Source: an uncultured Flavobacteriaceae bacterium
GTDB lineage: Bacteria > Bacteroidota > Bacteroidia > Flavobacteriales > Flavobacteriaceae
Direction: 5' to 3'
NCBI GenBank assembly: GCA_947495135.1
Contig: CANLXN010000008.1
Location: 152,596-216,595 of the forward strand
DNA length: 64,000 bases
Both the position numbers and the translations under genes were made by a program. This document shows, piece by piece, positions 26,842 to 36,414 of this stretch (positions are counted from its first letter, which is position 1; every line of letters starts with the position of its first letter). The notes beneath the pieces are model-generated. The model was not told the origin of the DNA. It saw only the letters and a program-made list of their open reading frames with translations, and made no database searches.

Positions 26842-29802
26842 TTAGTTTAAGGTTTCGCAATGAAAATGAATCTTATCTTTCTTACTCGGTTCGCGTGTTT
26901 TAGCACCTCCATCTTTTTCTGCACGCATAAGTCCCATTAGTTTAGTACGTTCATTCTTGATGGCTTCACGTTTGGCCTTGTCTGCTTCTAAGTCGAAATA
27001 TACAGCACCATCTACAATGGTCTTTTCAGCTTTGGCATAGACAGACATTGGATGATCATTCCACAAAACTAAATCTGCATCTTTTCCTTCTTTAATACTT
27101 CCAGTCTTGGCGTCTAGGTGAAGTAATTTGGCCGGGTTGATTGTTACCATTTTCCATGCTTCTTCTTCGCTCATTCCTCCATATTTAACACTTTTTGCAG
27201 CTTCTTGATTAAGTCTGCGAGACATTTCGGCATCGTCACTATTAATGGCCACTGTTACCCCCACGCTGCTCATAATTGCAGCATTATAAGGAATCGCGTC
27301 GTTTACTTCATATTTATAAGCCCACCAATCGCTAAAGGTAGAAGCCCCTACACCGTGCTCCTTCATTTTATCTGCAACCTTGTATCCTTCTAAGATGTGA
27401 GTAAAAGTATTTACACGGAAATTAAATCGCTCGGCCACTTTCATCAACATATTGATTTCACTTTGAACGTAGCTATGACAACTAATATATCGTTCGCCAT
27501 TTAAAATTTCAGCTAAAACTTCCATTTCTTCATCATAGCGGTAAGATTGTCCACTTTTCTTTTTAGTGTCGTACTCTTTAGCACGGTTAAAGTAGTTTAC
27601 ATATAACTGTTCAACCCCCATTCTAGTTTGTGGAAAACGACTTCTACTTTCCCAGTTAGACTGTTTTACGTTTTCCCCAAGTGCAAACTTGATGAACTTA
27701 GGGGTGTTGTTGTAAATAAGACCACTAGCTTCTTCTCCCCACTTTAATTTAATGATTGCAGACCGACCTCCAATTGGATTGGCCGAACCATGCAAAATTT
27801 GAATACTGGTAACACCACCTGCAAGATTGCGATAGATATCTACATCTTCAGGATCTACCACATCTTCGATACTTACTTCGGCCGAAGAATTATGACCGCC
27901 TTCATTAATTGAAAGTGCGGCGATATGAGAATGTTCATCAATAATCCCAGCAGTTAAATGTTTTCCTGTAGCGTCAATTTTTGTTGCTCCTGATGCATTT
28001 AGGTTGGTTCCAATTTTTTCAATCTTCCCATTTTTTACTAGTACATCAGTATTTTTCAAGATTCCAGCGTCTTCACTAGTCCAAACGGTTGCATTTTGAA
28101 AGAGCATGCTTTGTGCAGTTGGTTTTTGCACGTTTCCGTAGCCTACATTAGGATAAGTGATAGGCACTATTTCTGCTTTCGTCCCCTTTTTGTCCTTGTC
28201 TTTTTTGTCATCTTCTTTCCATTCTGAAATTTTCGATGCATTGAAACTGCTCTCTACTCCGTTAGATGCAATTAAGCGACCCCCGAAGCTTTTGCCATCT
28301 TTTGGAATAACCGCCGTAGCAGTATTCGTCTCCTTCTTATCTTCCGAAGAAAATGAGAAAGTTACCCAGTTACCTTTATACGTTAGCTTCGCTGGAAAAT
28401 TGGTTTCACCAACTTTTACTTCCATTTTAGGTTTTGACGCTTCTCCTTTGATGGTCATATTGTATGTTTTTCCGCCACCAGTGAGGGTGTAATTCCCACG
28501 AATATCCTTTTGGTCTTTATCCGTAATTACATGTTTTTGCCCTTGTACCCAATTCTCGTACAAAGTTGTTTCCTTTTCAAAAATATCGCCAGAGGTAATC
28601 AGGAAATTTGCGTATTTACCTGCTTCTAAGGTTCCTAGATTATTGCTTTGTCCAAGTAGTTCAGCAGGAATAGTAGTAAGTGCTTCCAGTGCTTTTGTTT
28701 TATCAAGGCCGTATTCAATAGCCTTCATCACTTTCGATTTAAAATCGGATACCTTTTTTAGATCATGTGTGGTTAAAGCGAAACGGATGCCATTGTCTGC
28801 CAATACTTTTGGATTAGTAGGGGCTTGGTTCCATTCTCGCATGTCTGCTAAAGAGACGTATTTCGCCATATATGGATTACTTACGTCGAAAGCGTCTGGA
28901 AAGTTTACGGGTATTATATATCGAGCATTGGTGGCTTTTATACCTTCAATAGCTTCGTATTCGTCACCACCGCCTACAATAACGTAATTGAGGTTAAAAA
29001 GGTCCGAGATTTTATCTGCTCTCATGTTATTTCCTTTGTCTCCTGCTTCGAAGTAAGAAATAAGCCCTTTATTCTCTATCATAGCTTCCAGCGACCGGTC
29101 TTTGGTTTTTGAATTTCCTTTTGCATACCAATCCAAGTCGTAGTGCATTTGGCGTAGTAACGCCATAGCTCCCATAAGAGATCCGGGATAGGATTGTCTG
29201 CTGGTGACGCTTTTAGAGAACGAAAAGAATTGTCCAGATTGATCTTCTAAAATTCTATACTGGTCACCTCCTTGATCATTTAAGGCAACCAAAAGACCCG
29301 TTCCGCGGGCAATTCCGTCCATTATGTGGGTGTTGGCTACCCCAAATCCAGCATCTCGCATTTCTTTTGCAGTCTTCTTGTCGTACTTAAATTTTGAAAT
29401 AGCATGATTCTCGGGCATGATGTGATCGTTCCAGTAAAAACCTTCTCTAGAGGCTTCATATTGAGGAGATCGGCGTCCTTGACTTGGTTTTCGTTTCGGT
29501 TTTTCAACACCAAAACCGGAATAGCTTTCAATAAAAGACGGATAAATGTGTTTGCCATCAAGGTCTACTACCACGGCATTTGCAGGAATAGAGACACCCT
29601 TGCCTGCGCTCACTACTTTACCATTTTGGACGAGGAGTGTTCCTTTTTTTACTTCTTTGGAAGGTGTAACATGAAGGGTTGCATTTGTAAAGGCCGTGTA
29701 ATTGTTGTTGTCTTCTTTTACGCCGTCATTTTTCGGAAAATAATCTTGCGCATTACTCAGACCAACTACAAAAAGGCATAGGAGGAAGAAGTTTTTTTTC
29801 AT
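26842..29802 (-). CDS. Exported double-domain amidohydrolase
   Basis: A 986-residue exported protein (signal about 1-18, ends SNAQ) made of two amidohydrolase units. The N-terminal unit (about 35-430) has the beta-domain (LLVQNGKVVSAGKG) but PSFIESYSGFG where HxH is expected. After a charged linker (about 528-545, DDKKDKDKKG), the C-terminal unit (about 560-965) has GIIDEHSHIAAL with H624/H626, later histidines in CHSYVQSE and NTFTHILEG, and a likely catalytic Asp in INSDDAEMSRR. Only the second unit therefore looks metal-competent. With the adjacent 429-residue protein there are three amidohydrolase units in one operon, two of them degenerate. Confidence 0.85.
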   Translation of the reverse strand: MKKNFFLLCLFVVGLSNAQDYFPKNDGVKEDNNNYTAFTNATLHVTPSKEVKKGTLLVQNGKVVSAGKGVSIPANAVVVDLDGKHIYPSFIESYSGFGVEKPKRKPSQGRRSPQYEASREGFYWNDHIMPENHAISKFKYDKKTAKEMRDAGFGVANTHIMDGIARGTGLLVALNDQGGDQYRILEDQSGQFFSFSKSVTSRQSYPGSLMGAMALLRQMHYDLDWYAKGNSKTKDRSLEAMIENKGLISYFEAGDKGNNMRADKISDLFNLNYVIVGGGDEYEAIEGIKATNARYIIPVNFPDAFDVSNPYMAKYVSLADMREWNQAPTNPKVLADNGIRFALTTHDLKKVSDFKSKVMKAIEYGLDKTKALEALTTIPAELLGQSNNLGTLEAGKYANFLITSGDIFEKETTLYENWVQGQKHVITDKDQKDIRGNYTLTGGGKTYNMTIKGEASKPKMEVKVGETNFPAKLTYKGNWVTFSFSSEDKKETNTATAVIPKDGKSFGGRLIASNGVESSFNASKISEWKEDDKKDKDKKGTKAEIVPITYPNVGYGNVQKPTAQSMLFQNATVWTSEDAGILKNTDVLVKNGKIEKIGTNLNASGATKIDATGKHLTAGIIDEHSHIAALSINEGGHNSSAEVSIEDVVDPEDVDIYRNLAGGVTSIQILHGSANPIGGRSAIIKLKWGEEASGLIYNNTPKFIKFALGENVKQSNWESRSRFPQTRMGVEQLYVNYFNRAKEYDTKKKSGQSYRYDEEMEVLAEILNGERYISCHSYVQSEINMLMKVAERFNFRVNTFTHILEGYKVADKMKEHGVGASTFSDWWAYKYEVNDAIPYNAAIMSSVGVTVAINSDDAEMSRRLNQEAAKSVKYGGMSEEEAWKMVTINPAKLLHLDAKTGSIKEGKDADLVLWNDHPMSVYAKAEKTIVDGAVYFDLEADKAKREAIKNERTKLMGLMRAEKDGGAKTREPSKKDKIHFHCETLN

Positions 29803-29975
29803 GGATGTTGGTTGGTTTTTTATATTTCCCTAAATATAAGAAGGGGATTGCAGATTGTAGTAAATGTTAAGTGGTTTAACAAAGTGTTAAGATTACTAAA
29901 AGAAATATTATGTATCAAGAAATCTGTATGGTGAACTGAGTGAAGACGTAAATTTATTATTTCATTTTCTTCTTT

Positions 29976-31043
29976 CTAGAAGGGTTTGTCCTCATAATAA
30001 TTTACTACTAAGGCTACCATATAACTGTAGCTCATAATTCCTTGAGATTGGTTATTTGCTTTCAAAAATTGATCCCAAAAGGCTTTTGATAGATCTTCAA
30101 ACGGATTTTGATAGGAAGCCCAAAACTCTCTCATTTCTCGGTAACTTTCTAAAATTCCATAGTTTACGGTAGGTAGTAATTCTTCATATTTATCTATATC
30201 TCGTCTCGCAATCTCGTTGATGCAATAGCGAAGTGCAAAAATATAACCTGTGTATTGAATATAGGGGTCGTCGTTGTGAAGTGTAGCCAAGGTGGCAATA
30301 AAGTTTGCTTCATTCTCTGCCGCATAGCCAATTTGATGGGCTTGCTCATGACAGCTAACCACTGGAAATTTATAAGTTTTGATGAGCCCATTTACTTGAG
30401 ATTCACTGGTGAGCGGATTAAAATAACCACTGTATCCCATATACGTAAGCAACAAACTCCAAGTGCTTTTCTTAATGCTTTTAGGTGTATATGCTAGGTT
30501 AGGATATTCCTTCTCTAAATGCTGATAACCATTAATTGATTTTTCGAAAATTTCATTCGCATTGTATGGAATCTCTACTTTTACGCTATCCTTGAAACCA
30601 AGTTTGCGGTGCATTTCATTCGATTTTGCAATGAGACGCTCTGTAGTTTTAACTAGTTCCTCCGTAGTGTAATCTCGTTCCAATCCCAAGGTTTCATGCA
30701 ATGGCACCCTGTGATAATTTAATCCCCAAAGAATGTGAAATAAAAAATAGATAATAGAAATACTTGCTAGGATATCGACTGCGAATAATACAGGTTCATA
30801 TCGAAGCCGTTTAAAGTTTTTATAAATCCAACGTATTAAAAGCAGAATTAGAAGCAGGTAAAAAATATCTCCAATAGAGAAAGAAATCCAACCAAAAACA
30901 TAACGGGAAATCTTTGAAATGACCGGAAAAAGCCCTTGACTGTAATAATCCTCAATGAATTGCGGAAATTGCCTTAGTATAAGGATCACGATATACTGCA
31001 CTGGCAATAATAGCGCGAGAATAAGTTTGGTTCTTTTTTTCAA
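29976..31043 (-). CDS. DUF3810 family membrane protein with a zinc-peptidase motif
   Basis: A 355-residue membrane protein with helices at about 8-24, 56-74 and 88-106, then an extracytoplasmic helical domain. That domain carries CHEQAHQIGYAAENEAN (231-247): HEQAH (232-236) is an HExxH zinc motif and E243 or E245 fits the third ligand, so a membrane-anchored metallopeptidase is likely, though no substrate is known. The gene starts with TTG directly after the TAA of the serine hydrolase gene (no intergenic base), suggesting coupled translation. The 173 bp downstream are AT-rich and show nothing else. Confidence 0.82.
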   Translation of the reverse strand: MKKRTKLILALLLPVQYIVILILRQFPQFIEDYYSQGLFPVISKISRYVFGWISFSIGDIFYLLLILLLIRWIYKNFKRLRYEPVLFAVDILASISIIYFLFHILWGLNYHRVPLHETLGLERDYTTEELVKTTERLIAKSNEMHRKLGFKDSVKVEIPYNANEIFEKSINGYQHLEKEYPNLAYTPKSIKKSTWSLLLTYMGYSGYFNPLTSESQVNGLIKTYKFPVVSCHEQAHQIGYAAENEANFIATLATLHNDDPYIQYTGYIFALRYCINEIARRDIDKYEELLPTVNYGILESYREMREFWASYQNPFEDLSKAFWDQFLKANNQSQGIMSYSYMVALVVNYYEDKPF

Positions 31044-32540
31044 TTATTCGATGATAATTTTGCGATGTGTCCTGCTGGTTGAAGTGGAAATATACAGAAA
31101 ATAAAGTCCGCTATCCAAATTTTCAACATCGATGTTAAAGGAAGTGTCTGTAACTGTTTCGGAAGAAAGAACAATACTGCCCTTAAGATCGTATATGTGA
31201 TAACTCACTTCCTCTTCAATTGGAGCAATTTTTACGTCGATGTGATGGGATGCTGGGTTGGGTGAAATTGTTACTTCTAAAGGAGTAAAATCTGCAATAG
31301 AGAGCTGGTTTTCAAAGTAAGTACATAGTGCTGCAAAGACAGCTTCTTCTACTTTGTAAAAGGAAGAATTATCTCCAAACTGGTATCCATTGAAATTTCC
31401 ATTGATGAGCATAGCGAACTGAAGATCTTGATTTGCTTCAAAAAAAGCATCACTTACTAAACCGTAGGCCTCTCCGGGATGCCCTAAGAACGAGTCGTAG
31501 CTTCCAAGGTTACAAATTTGATCGCCACTGGTCGCATTGGCATGCTGTAAACCCAATCCCCATCTATTGAATAGCCCAAAGTAATTATCGCCGTTACTGC
31601 CGTTGTAATCCCAAGCGATATTTTTCATCTCAGAAATAGTGGTCGGAGAAATTGAAAGATCACTGTTAGCACCATTATTGAGAAGAAAAGAAGTAAATAG
31701 TCCAAGTTCTTTAGCTGAAATTCTCAAACCTCCTTGAGGTGCAAAATATACACCATTCGTTCCGGGGATATAGCCATTCAAATCTGGTGGAGTAGGATAG
31801 ACTCCTTCGTAGTTATCGATCTGAGCTTGCCAGCCGCCTACATTTCGGTATAGTACCGCCAAATCATTTAAGTCTGGTAGATCTTGAATATTAAAACTAC
31901 CACTCATTCCCAATGGTTCTAAAATCTCAGCTCTCATATAAACATCAAAACGCTCGCCACTATGCTTTTCTATAAGCGCTCCTAGAAGTCCGAAATTAAT
32001 ATTGCTATAAGTGAAATAACTTCCTGGTGATTCTGTGCGCCACATATTGCTGGTGTAGTAACTGCCGCTTGGAAGCAATAACTCCGAAATGTTGGGTAAA
32101 GGGTTATTGTTAAAGGTGGCACTTAAAAAGTTATTATACCCTGTACCGTCCTGTAGACTACTTTGATGCGAAAGTACCATGCGATAGGTGATGGGAATCG
32201 ATGGAAACTGCGGGTTGCGCACTGTATACCCTAATGCATCCGAGATATCATCGTCTAATTCGAACAGTCCGTCGTCGTACAATTTCAATAGGCCAAGTGC
32301 CGTAACCGATTTGGAAATAGAAGCGATTCTGAACTTGGTATTGTCGTCAATAAATAAATTTCTTCCGTAGTCTTTAAAACCATAATGAAATGCCTCATCA
32401 CTGTCATCGGCCGACACCCAGACCGAAAGCCCCATTAAGCTGTATTCGTTAAAAACATCTGCCAGAGTTTCTTCAATTTCTTGGGCATAAGTGAATTGAG
32501 AACCTAATAAAAAAAGAAGTGAAAGTATGGTTTTATGCAT
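31044..32540 (-). CDS. Serine hydrolase (beta-lactamase/PBP4-like fold) with T9SS sorting domain
   Basis: A 498-residue secreted protein: signal about 1-19 (ends TYAQ), a serine beta-lactamase-like domain (about 25-395), and a C-terminal sorting domain (about 415-498) beginning TISPNPASHHIDV and ending RTHRKIIIE. Catalytic motifs: S74-I-S-K77 (SxxK) and the Tyr motif YSN in FTYSNINFG. Related proteins are D-Ala-D-Ala carboxypeptidases, esterases or D-aminopeptidases; a secreted T9SS form is more likely to attack an external substrate than to act on its own cell wall. It shares a coupled start with DUF3810. Confidence 0.88.
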   Translation of the reverse strand: MHKTILSLLFLLGSQFTYAQEIEETLADVFNEYSLMGLSVWVSADDSDEAFHYGFKDYGRNLFIDDNTKFRIASISKSVTALGLLKLYDDGLFELDDDISDALGYTVRNPQFPSIPITYRMVLSHQSSLQDGTGYNNFLSATFNNNPLPNISELLLPSGSYYTSNMWRTESPGSYFTYSNINFGLLGALIEKHSGERFDVYMRAEILEPLGMSGSFNIQDLPDLNDLAVLYRNVGGWQAQIDNYEGVYPTPPDLNGYIPGTNGVYFAPQGGLRISAKELGLFTSFLLNNGANSDLSISPTTISEMKNIAWDYNGSNGDNYFGLFNRWGLGLQHANATSGDQICNLGSYDSFLGHPGEAYGLVSDAFFEANQDLQFAMLINGNFNGYQFGDNSSFYKVEEAVFAALCTYFENQLSIADFTPLEVTISPNPASHHIDVKIAPIEEEVSYHIYDLKGSIVLSSETVTDTSFNIDVENLDSGLYFLYISTSTSRTHRKIIIE

Positions 32541-32544
32541 ATCC

Positions 32545-32552
32545 CAAACTTA
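32545..32552 (-). promoter_or_regulatory. Candidate -7 box abutting the serine hydrolase start
   Basis: Minus-strand TAAGTTTG (TAnnTTTG) ends four bases before the ATG at 32540, so any transcript from it would be leaderless or nearly so. It is divergent from the pepD box at 32587. Confidence 0.3.
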
Positions 32553-32586
32553 CAAAAATCTTTTTCCTCTTTTATTCTGAAAAGGT

Positions 32587-32594
32587 TAATTTTG
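32587..32594 (+). promoter_or_regulatory. Candidate -7 promoter box for pepD
   Basis: TAATTTTG, a full TAnnTTTG match, 41 nt upstream of the pepD ATG. The expected TTG at -33 is not seen. Confidence 0.4.
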
Positions 32595-32635
32595 ATGTTT
32601 TAACCTTCTAATAAAAGCTGAATAGCAACTATACT

Positions 32636-34093
32636 ATGAATGAAGCAATAAGACAACTCCAACCTGCATCGCTTTGGAATCATTTCGCAGATTTAAATGC
32701 AGTCCCTCGTCCGTCAAAAAAAGAGGAACGAGTGATTAAGTTTATGAAAGACTTTGGAACTAATTTAGGCCTAGAGACACTGGAAGATGAAGTAGGGAAT
32801 GTGATTATTCGGAAACCAGCTACTTCTGGTATGGAAGACCGTAAGATGATTGTAATGCAGTCGCATTTAGACATGGTACATCAGAAGAATAATGATACCA
32901 ATTTTGATTTTGAGACCCAAGGAATTGAAATGCTTGTTGATGGAGATTGGGTTCGAGCAAACGGAACTACTTTAGGTGCAGACAATGGTTTGGGTGTGGC
33001 AACTATTATGGCCATTTTGTCCAGCAACGATATCCAGCACCCAGCAATTGAGGCGCTATTTACGATCGATGAGGAGACTGGAATGACAGGGGCCATGGGG
33101 TTAAAAGGGGGAATATTACAAGGAGAGATTCTACTTAATTTGGATACAGAAGAAGATGATGAAATTGGAGTAGGTTGTGCAGGAGGTGTAGATATAACGG
33201 CAGTAGGTGAATATGCTCAAGACAATGCTTCTACCAATGCTCAAGCCTATACCATTACGGTGAAAGGCTTGCAAGGCGGACATAGCGGGATGGATATTAT
33301 TAAAGGTCTAGGTAATGCAAATAAAATGATGAATCGTTTGTTGGCAGCGACTAAAGGTGAAATATCCTTGGCGGCCTTGGCGGGAGGAAGTTTGAGGAAT
33401 GCAATTCCTAGAGAGAGCGTTGCTACAGTTGTTGTGGATACGGAAGATATCTCAACTTTTGTTGCACATATGGAGGAAGAGCAATTTAAAATTATAGAAG
33501 AATACAAGTTATTGGAGCCAGATCTTACTATTGAAACGGAAAAGGTTTCGACTCCAGCTAAGGTGATGTCTAAGGTAGATCAAACCAAGTTCATTAATGC
33601 TGTGTATGCAGCGCACAATGGAGTTTTTCGAATGAGCCCAGCCATTGAGGACTTGGTGGAAACGTCGAATAATATTGCGAAGGTTACTGCAAATGACGGA
33701 ACTATTAAGATAGAGTGTTTGACACGTTCTTCAGTAGATTCTTCTAAGGACGATATGGCAAATACGCTTCGAGCGGTTTTTGAATTGGCTGGTTATAAAG
33801 TTTCAGCTTCGGGCGATTATCCGGGTTGGGCGCCAAATATGGATAGCCCAATTTTGAAGGTGTTAGACGAGCTTTATGAAAAAATGAATGGAGAAAAAGC
33901 CAATGTGGCTGCCTGTCATGCAGGATTGGAATGCGGAATACTAGGACAGAACTATCCCGATATGGATATGATTTCGTTTGGTCCTACTATTAAAGGAGCC
34001 CATTCTCCAGATGAGCGAGCCAATATTCCTTCTACACAAAAATACTGGGAGTTTGTTGTTGAGATTTTGAAGAATATTCCAAAAAAGGCATGA
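32636..34093 (+). CDS. pepD: Aminoacyl-histidine dipeptidase (peptidase D, M20 family)
   Basis: Cytosolic zinc dipeptidase that cleaves Xaa-His and other dipeptides. The 485-residue length is standard for PepD. Zinc and catalytic residues are visible: SHLDM with H77 and D79, GADNGLG with bridging D116, DEETGMTG with general-base E146 and ligand E147, LDTEEDDE for the next ligand, and a C-terminal PTIKGAHSPDER for the last His. The lid (dimerisation) domain lies between about 200 and 390. No signal peptide. It is monocistronic, followed by an imperfect-context hairpin at 34114-34138. Confidence 0.95.
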   Translation: MNEAIRQLQPASLWNHFADLNAVPRPSKKEERVIKFMKDFGTNLGLETLEDEVGNVIIRKPATSGMEDRKMIVMQSHLDMVHQKNNDTNFDFETQGIEMLVDGDWVRANGTTLGADNGLGVATIMAILSSNDIQHPAIEALFTIDEETGMTGAMGLKGGILQGEILLNLDTEEDDEIGVGCAGGVDITAVGEYAQDNASTNAQAYTITVKGLQGGHSGMDIIKGLGNANKMMNRLLAATKGEISLAALAGGSLRNAIPRESVATVVVDTEDISTFVAHMEEEQFKIIEEYKLLEPDLTIETEKVSTPAKVMSKVDQTKFINAVYAAHNGVFRMSPAIEDLVETSNNIAKVTANDGTIKIECLTRSSVDSSKDDMANTLRAVFELAGYKVSASGDYPGWAPNMDSPILKVLDELYEKMNGEKANVAACHAGLECGILGQNYPDMDMISFGPTIKGAHSPDERANIPSTQKYWEFVVEILKNIPKKA

Positions 34094-34113
34094 CTTTTGA
34101 AATAGTTGTTATA

Positions 34114-34138
34114 GCCTAAGACATTTTGTACCTTAGGC
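34114..34138. other. Hairpin between pepD and the kbp-like gene
   Basis: GCCTAAG (34114-34120) and CTTAGGC (34132-34138) form a perfect 7-bp stem with an 11-base loop. It is not followed by T residues, so it is a poor intrinsic terminator; it could be a leader structure of the next gene, whose ATG is 32 bp further on. Confidence 0.35.
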
Positions 34139-34170
34139 CAACTTAACTTTTAAAAAAAACATAAAAAAAC

Positions 34171-34665
34171 ATGGGATTATTTACATTTATTAAAGACGCT
34201 GGAGCAAAAATTTTTGGAGGAAAGACCTCTTCAGAAAAGAAAGCAGATGAACGTTTGGACACTATGAGAAGAGAAGCGGCTGAAGATAGAGCGGCAGAAC
34301 AACAATTAATTCGAATGATCAACGACTTGGGTCTGGAGGTAACCGATTTAGGGGTTGCCATAACAGACGATGTAGCCGCAGTAGGCGGAACAGCAAAGGA
34401 TCAAGAAACTCGTGAAAAAGTTATTCTAGTTGTTGGAAATAGCGCTGGAATTGCTCAAGTACAAGACGATATGGACGTTGAAGATCCGGCACCAGCAGCT
34501 ATCTTTCATACTGTTGAAAAAGGAGATACTTTAAGTAAGATTGCTAAGAAAGTATACGGAAATGCAATGAAGTATCCCGTAATTTTTGAGGCAAACAAAC
34601 CAATGCTAACGGATCCAGATAAAATCTATCCTGGGCAAGTATTGCGAATTCCTGCAATCGATTAA
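34171..34665 (+). CDS. kbp: BON-LysM protein, Kbp/YgaU-like
   Basis: A 164-residue soluble protein matching E. coli Kbp (YgaU) in order and in its ends: MGLFTFIKDAGAKIFGG, a BON domain (about 40-105, ending in VILVVGNSAGIAQVQDDM) and a LysM domain (about 110-162, FHTVEKGDTLSKIAKKVYG ... DKIYPGQVLRIP). Kbp binds K+ in the cytoplasm and its LysM is not a cell-wall anchor there. No signal peptide is present, which agrees with a cytosolic role. It differs from E. coli in a longer charged linker (about 18-42, SSEKKADERLDTMRREAAED). It ends at a strong bidirectional terminator. Confidence 0.87.
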   Translation: MGLFTFIKDAGAKIFGGKTSSEKKADERLDTMRREAAEDRAAEQQLIRMINDLGLEVTDLGVAITDDVAAVGGTAKDQETREKVILVVGNSAGIAQVQDDMDVEDPAPAAIFHTVEKGDTLSKIAKKVYGNAMKYPVIFEANKPMLTDPDKIYPGQVLRIPAID

Positions 34666-34687
34666 GGGAATAAATTTTCAGTATAAA

Positions 34688-34724
34688 AAAACCTCCGTAT
34701 ATTTTGCATACGGAGGTTTTTTAG
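34688..34724 (+). terminator. Bidirectional terminator between kbp and the PPIase gene
   Basis: AAAACCTCCGTAT (34688-34700) and ATACGGAGGTTTT (34708-34720), a perfect 13-bp stem with a 7-base loop and T or A tracts on both sides, lying between convergent genes. It should end both transcripts. Confidence 0.92.
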
Positions 34725-34742
34725 TTTTAAGCTATTTGGTAT

Positions 34743-35852
34743 TTACTTTACAACTTCTACCAACTCTAATTCAAACATTAGGTCTTCATTTGGACCAATT
34801 CCTCCGCGTGGATTTCCTTGTTCTCCGTAGCCTAAATGTGAAGGAATAAATAAAGTTACTTTATCTCCAACACTCATTTGAAGTAGCCCTTCTCTAAATC
34901 CTGGTATTAAACGAGCGTTTGCACTGTACTCGCTATCTACTGGTCCATATCCTCCTTGTGCTAAGCGTTGAGGATCTACCACATTGTATTTTTCGGCAAC
35001 CTCCAACATATTAGAATCGAGTAATCTTCCATCTGCGAAATAACCTGCATAGTTCATTTTAATGATACTTCCATCTGCTGGTTTAACTCCTTTTCCTTTG
35101 TGAGTATAGTAAATTTTAAGACCAGAAGGCAGCTCTTCAGCTTTTGTTTTTAGGTCGTTCATCTTACTTAATGTTCCTGCAGCGATTTTCGCAATTGCAG
35201 CTTGTTTTTCTGCTTTTTCCTGCTCGATTGCTTCCATCTGTTTAGAGAAAGAAGGCGCGTCTACTCCCTTAGAAATAATGTTTACTTCCTGGATGACAAC
35301 TGGATCTACTGGCTTATCTCCTGGTTTTGAAGTCTCAACTATTCCAATAGAATCAACTACTTCCATTCCTAAAACTACCTCTCCAAAAACAGTATGTTTA
35401 CCATCTAACCAAGGAGTTTCTTTAAGAGTAACAAAAAACTGGCTCCCATTGGTCGCTGGTCCGCTATTGGCCATTGAAAGTAATCCTTTTTTGGTGTGCT
35501 TCAAAGAGTCTACAAATTCGTCTGGAAAGCGGTACCCTGGATTACCAGAACCGTTCCCTAATGGATCTCCTCCCTGAATCATAAAATCTTTGATTACACG
35601 ATGAAATGTAAGTCCGTTATAAAACGGCTTCCCTTTGTAGGTAGAGTCGACCATTTCGTGAGTTCCGTCAGCTAACTCTACGAAGTTGGCGACGGTGAGC
35701 GGAGTTTCCTCGTGATAAAATTTAGCTACAAATGTTCCTTTGTTAGTAATAAATTCGGCATAAAGGCCATTATCAAGATTTGGGTATTTTGATTTACATG
35801 AGGTCATCGCAACCGATGACACTAACAAAAACAGTACTAATAAGTTTTTCAT
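34743..35852 (-). CDS. Lipoprotein with fused cyclophilin and FKBP prolyl isomerase domains
   Basis: A 369-residue lipoprotein (lipobox MTSC, Cys19). An N-terminal cyclophilin domain (about 30-190) shows [36 protein letters not shown] and [11 protein letters not shown], all standard active-site segments. A helical linker (about 200-245, rich in Glu/Lys/Ala) leads to an FKBP domain (about 248-369) with [31 protein letters not shown] and [10 protein letters not shown]. Two unrelated PPIase folds in one chain is uncommon outside a few lineages. It probably folds exported or outer-membrane proteins in the periplasm, and stands beside gldI, itself an FKBP-type lipoprotein. Confidence 0.92.
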   Translation of the reverse strand: MKNLLVLFLLVSSVAMTSCKSKYPNLDNGLYAEFITNKGTFVAKFYHEETPLTVANFVELADGTHEMVDSTYKGKPFYNGLTFHRVIKDFMIQGGDPLGNGSGNPGYRFPDEFVDSLKHTKKGLLSMANSGPATNGSQFFVTLKETPWLDGKHTVFGEVVLGMEVVDSIGIVETSKPGDKPVDPVVIQEVNIISKGVDAPSFSKQMEAIEQEKAEKQAAIAKIAAGTLSKMNDLKTKAEELPSGLKIYYTHKGKGVKPADGSIIKMNYAGYFADGRLLDSNMLEVAEKYNVVDPQRLAQGGYGPVDSEYSANARLIPGFREGLLQMSVGDKVTLFIPSHLGYGEQGNPRGGIGPNEDLMFELELVEVVK

Positions 35853-35862
35853 TTTTTTATGT

Positions 35863-36414
35863 TTAATTTTCTGAAGTTTGAATTGTTTTTAACGATACAG
35901 TGCTTTGAACAGGTACATTTGTACCAAGTTTTTCTTCGATTCCGTAGTAGCCATAGGCTTTGTAAGATGGAAAAAAGAACGTAACCGTTTCCCCGGCTCT
36001 CATTAGTTTAAGACCATCCCGAATACCGGAAATGAGTTCCTGATTGCTTCTGTCGATCTGATAGTTCTGAAGTCCATTTTCCTTTTCAGAAAGAACAGTA
36101 GCACCATCTAGTTTTTTTATGTTGTAGGTAAAAGTAACAGCGTCTCCCAATTTTGGGTAAGTCGCAGTAGTAGTGTCTTTGACATTGTAGTAGTACCAGA
36201 ACCCACTGTCTGAAGCCAAATAAGTCTTGGAGTTGTCGGCATCCATTATGTTTTGGATAACCGCTTCCTCTTGGGAAAGTAATTTTTTATTGCGTTCTGC
36301 AGATTCTTGGATAAAGCTACCAGAGCTACTTTTAATAGGTCTTCTGGCCTCCGGGCTTTTACAAGATACGGCTGCAATTGCAAGTAGGGTTACAATTAGA
36401 AATTTACGAAACAT
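35863..36414 (-). CDS. gldI: Gliding-motility FKBP-type prolyl isomerase lipoprotein GldI
   Basis: A 183-residue lipoprotein (lipobox AAVSC, Cys18). A helical N-terminal segment with [17 protein letters not shown] is followed by an FKBP domain (about 85-180) with [29 protein letters not shown] and [13 protein letters not shown]. This matches GldI, needed for gliding in Flavobacterium johnsoniae. It lies in the same direction as the cyclophilin-FKBP lipoprotein (10 bp before it) and overlaps the DHH phosphoesterase gene by 11 nt, so the three form an operon. Its presence, with T9SS cargo, suggests this organism can assemble the gliding/T9SS machinery. Confidence 0.9.
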   Translation of the reverse strand: MFRKFLIVTLLAIAAVSCKSPEARRPIKSSSGSFIQESAERNKKLLSQEEAVIQNIMDADNSKTYLASDSGFWYYYNVKDTTTATYPKLGDAVTFTYNIKKLDGATVLSEKENGLQNYQIDRSNQELISGIRDGLKLMRAGETVTFFFPSYKAYGYYGIEEKLGTNVPVQSTVSLKTIQTSEN

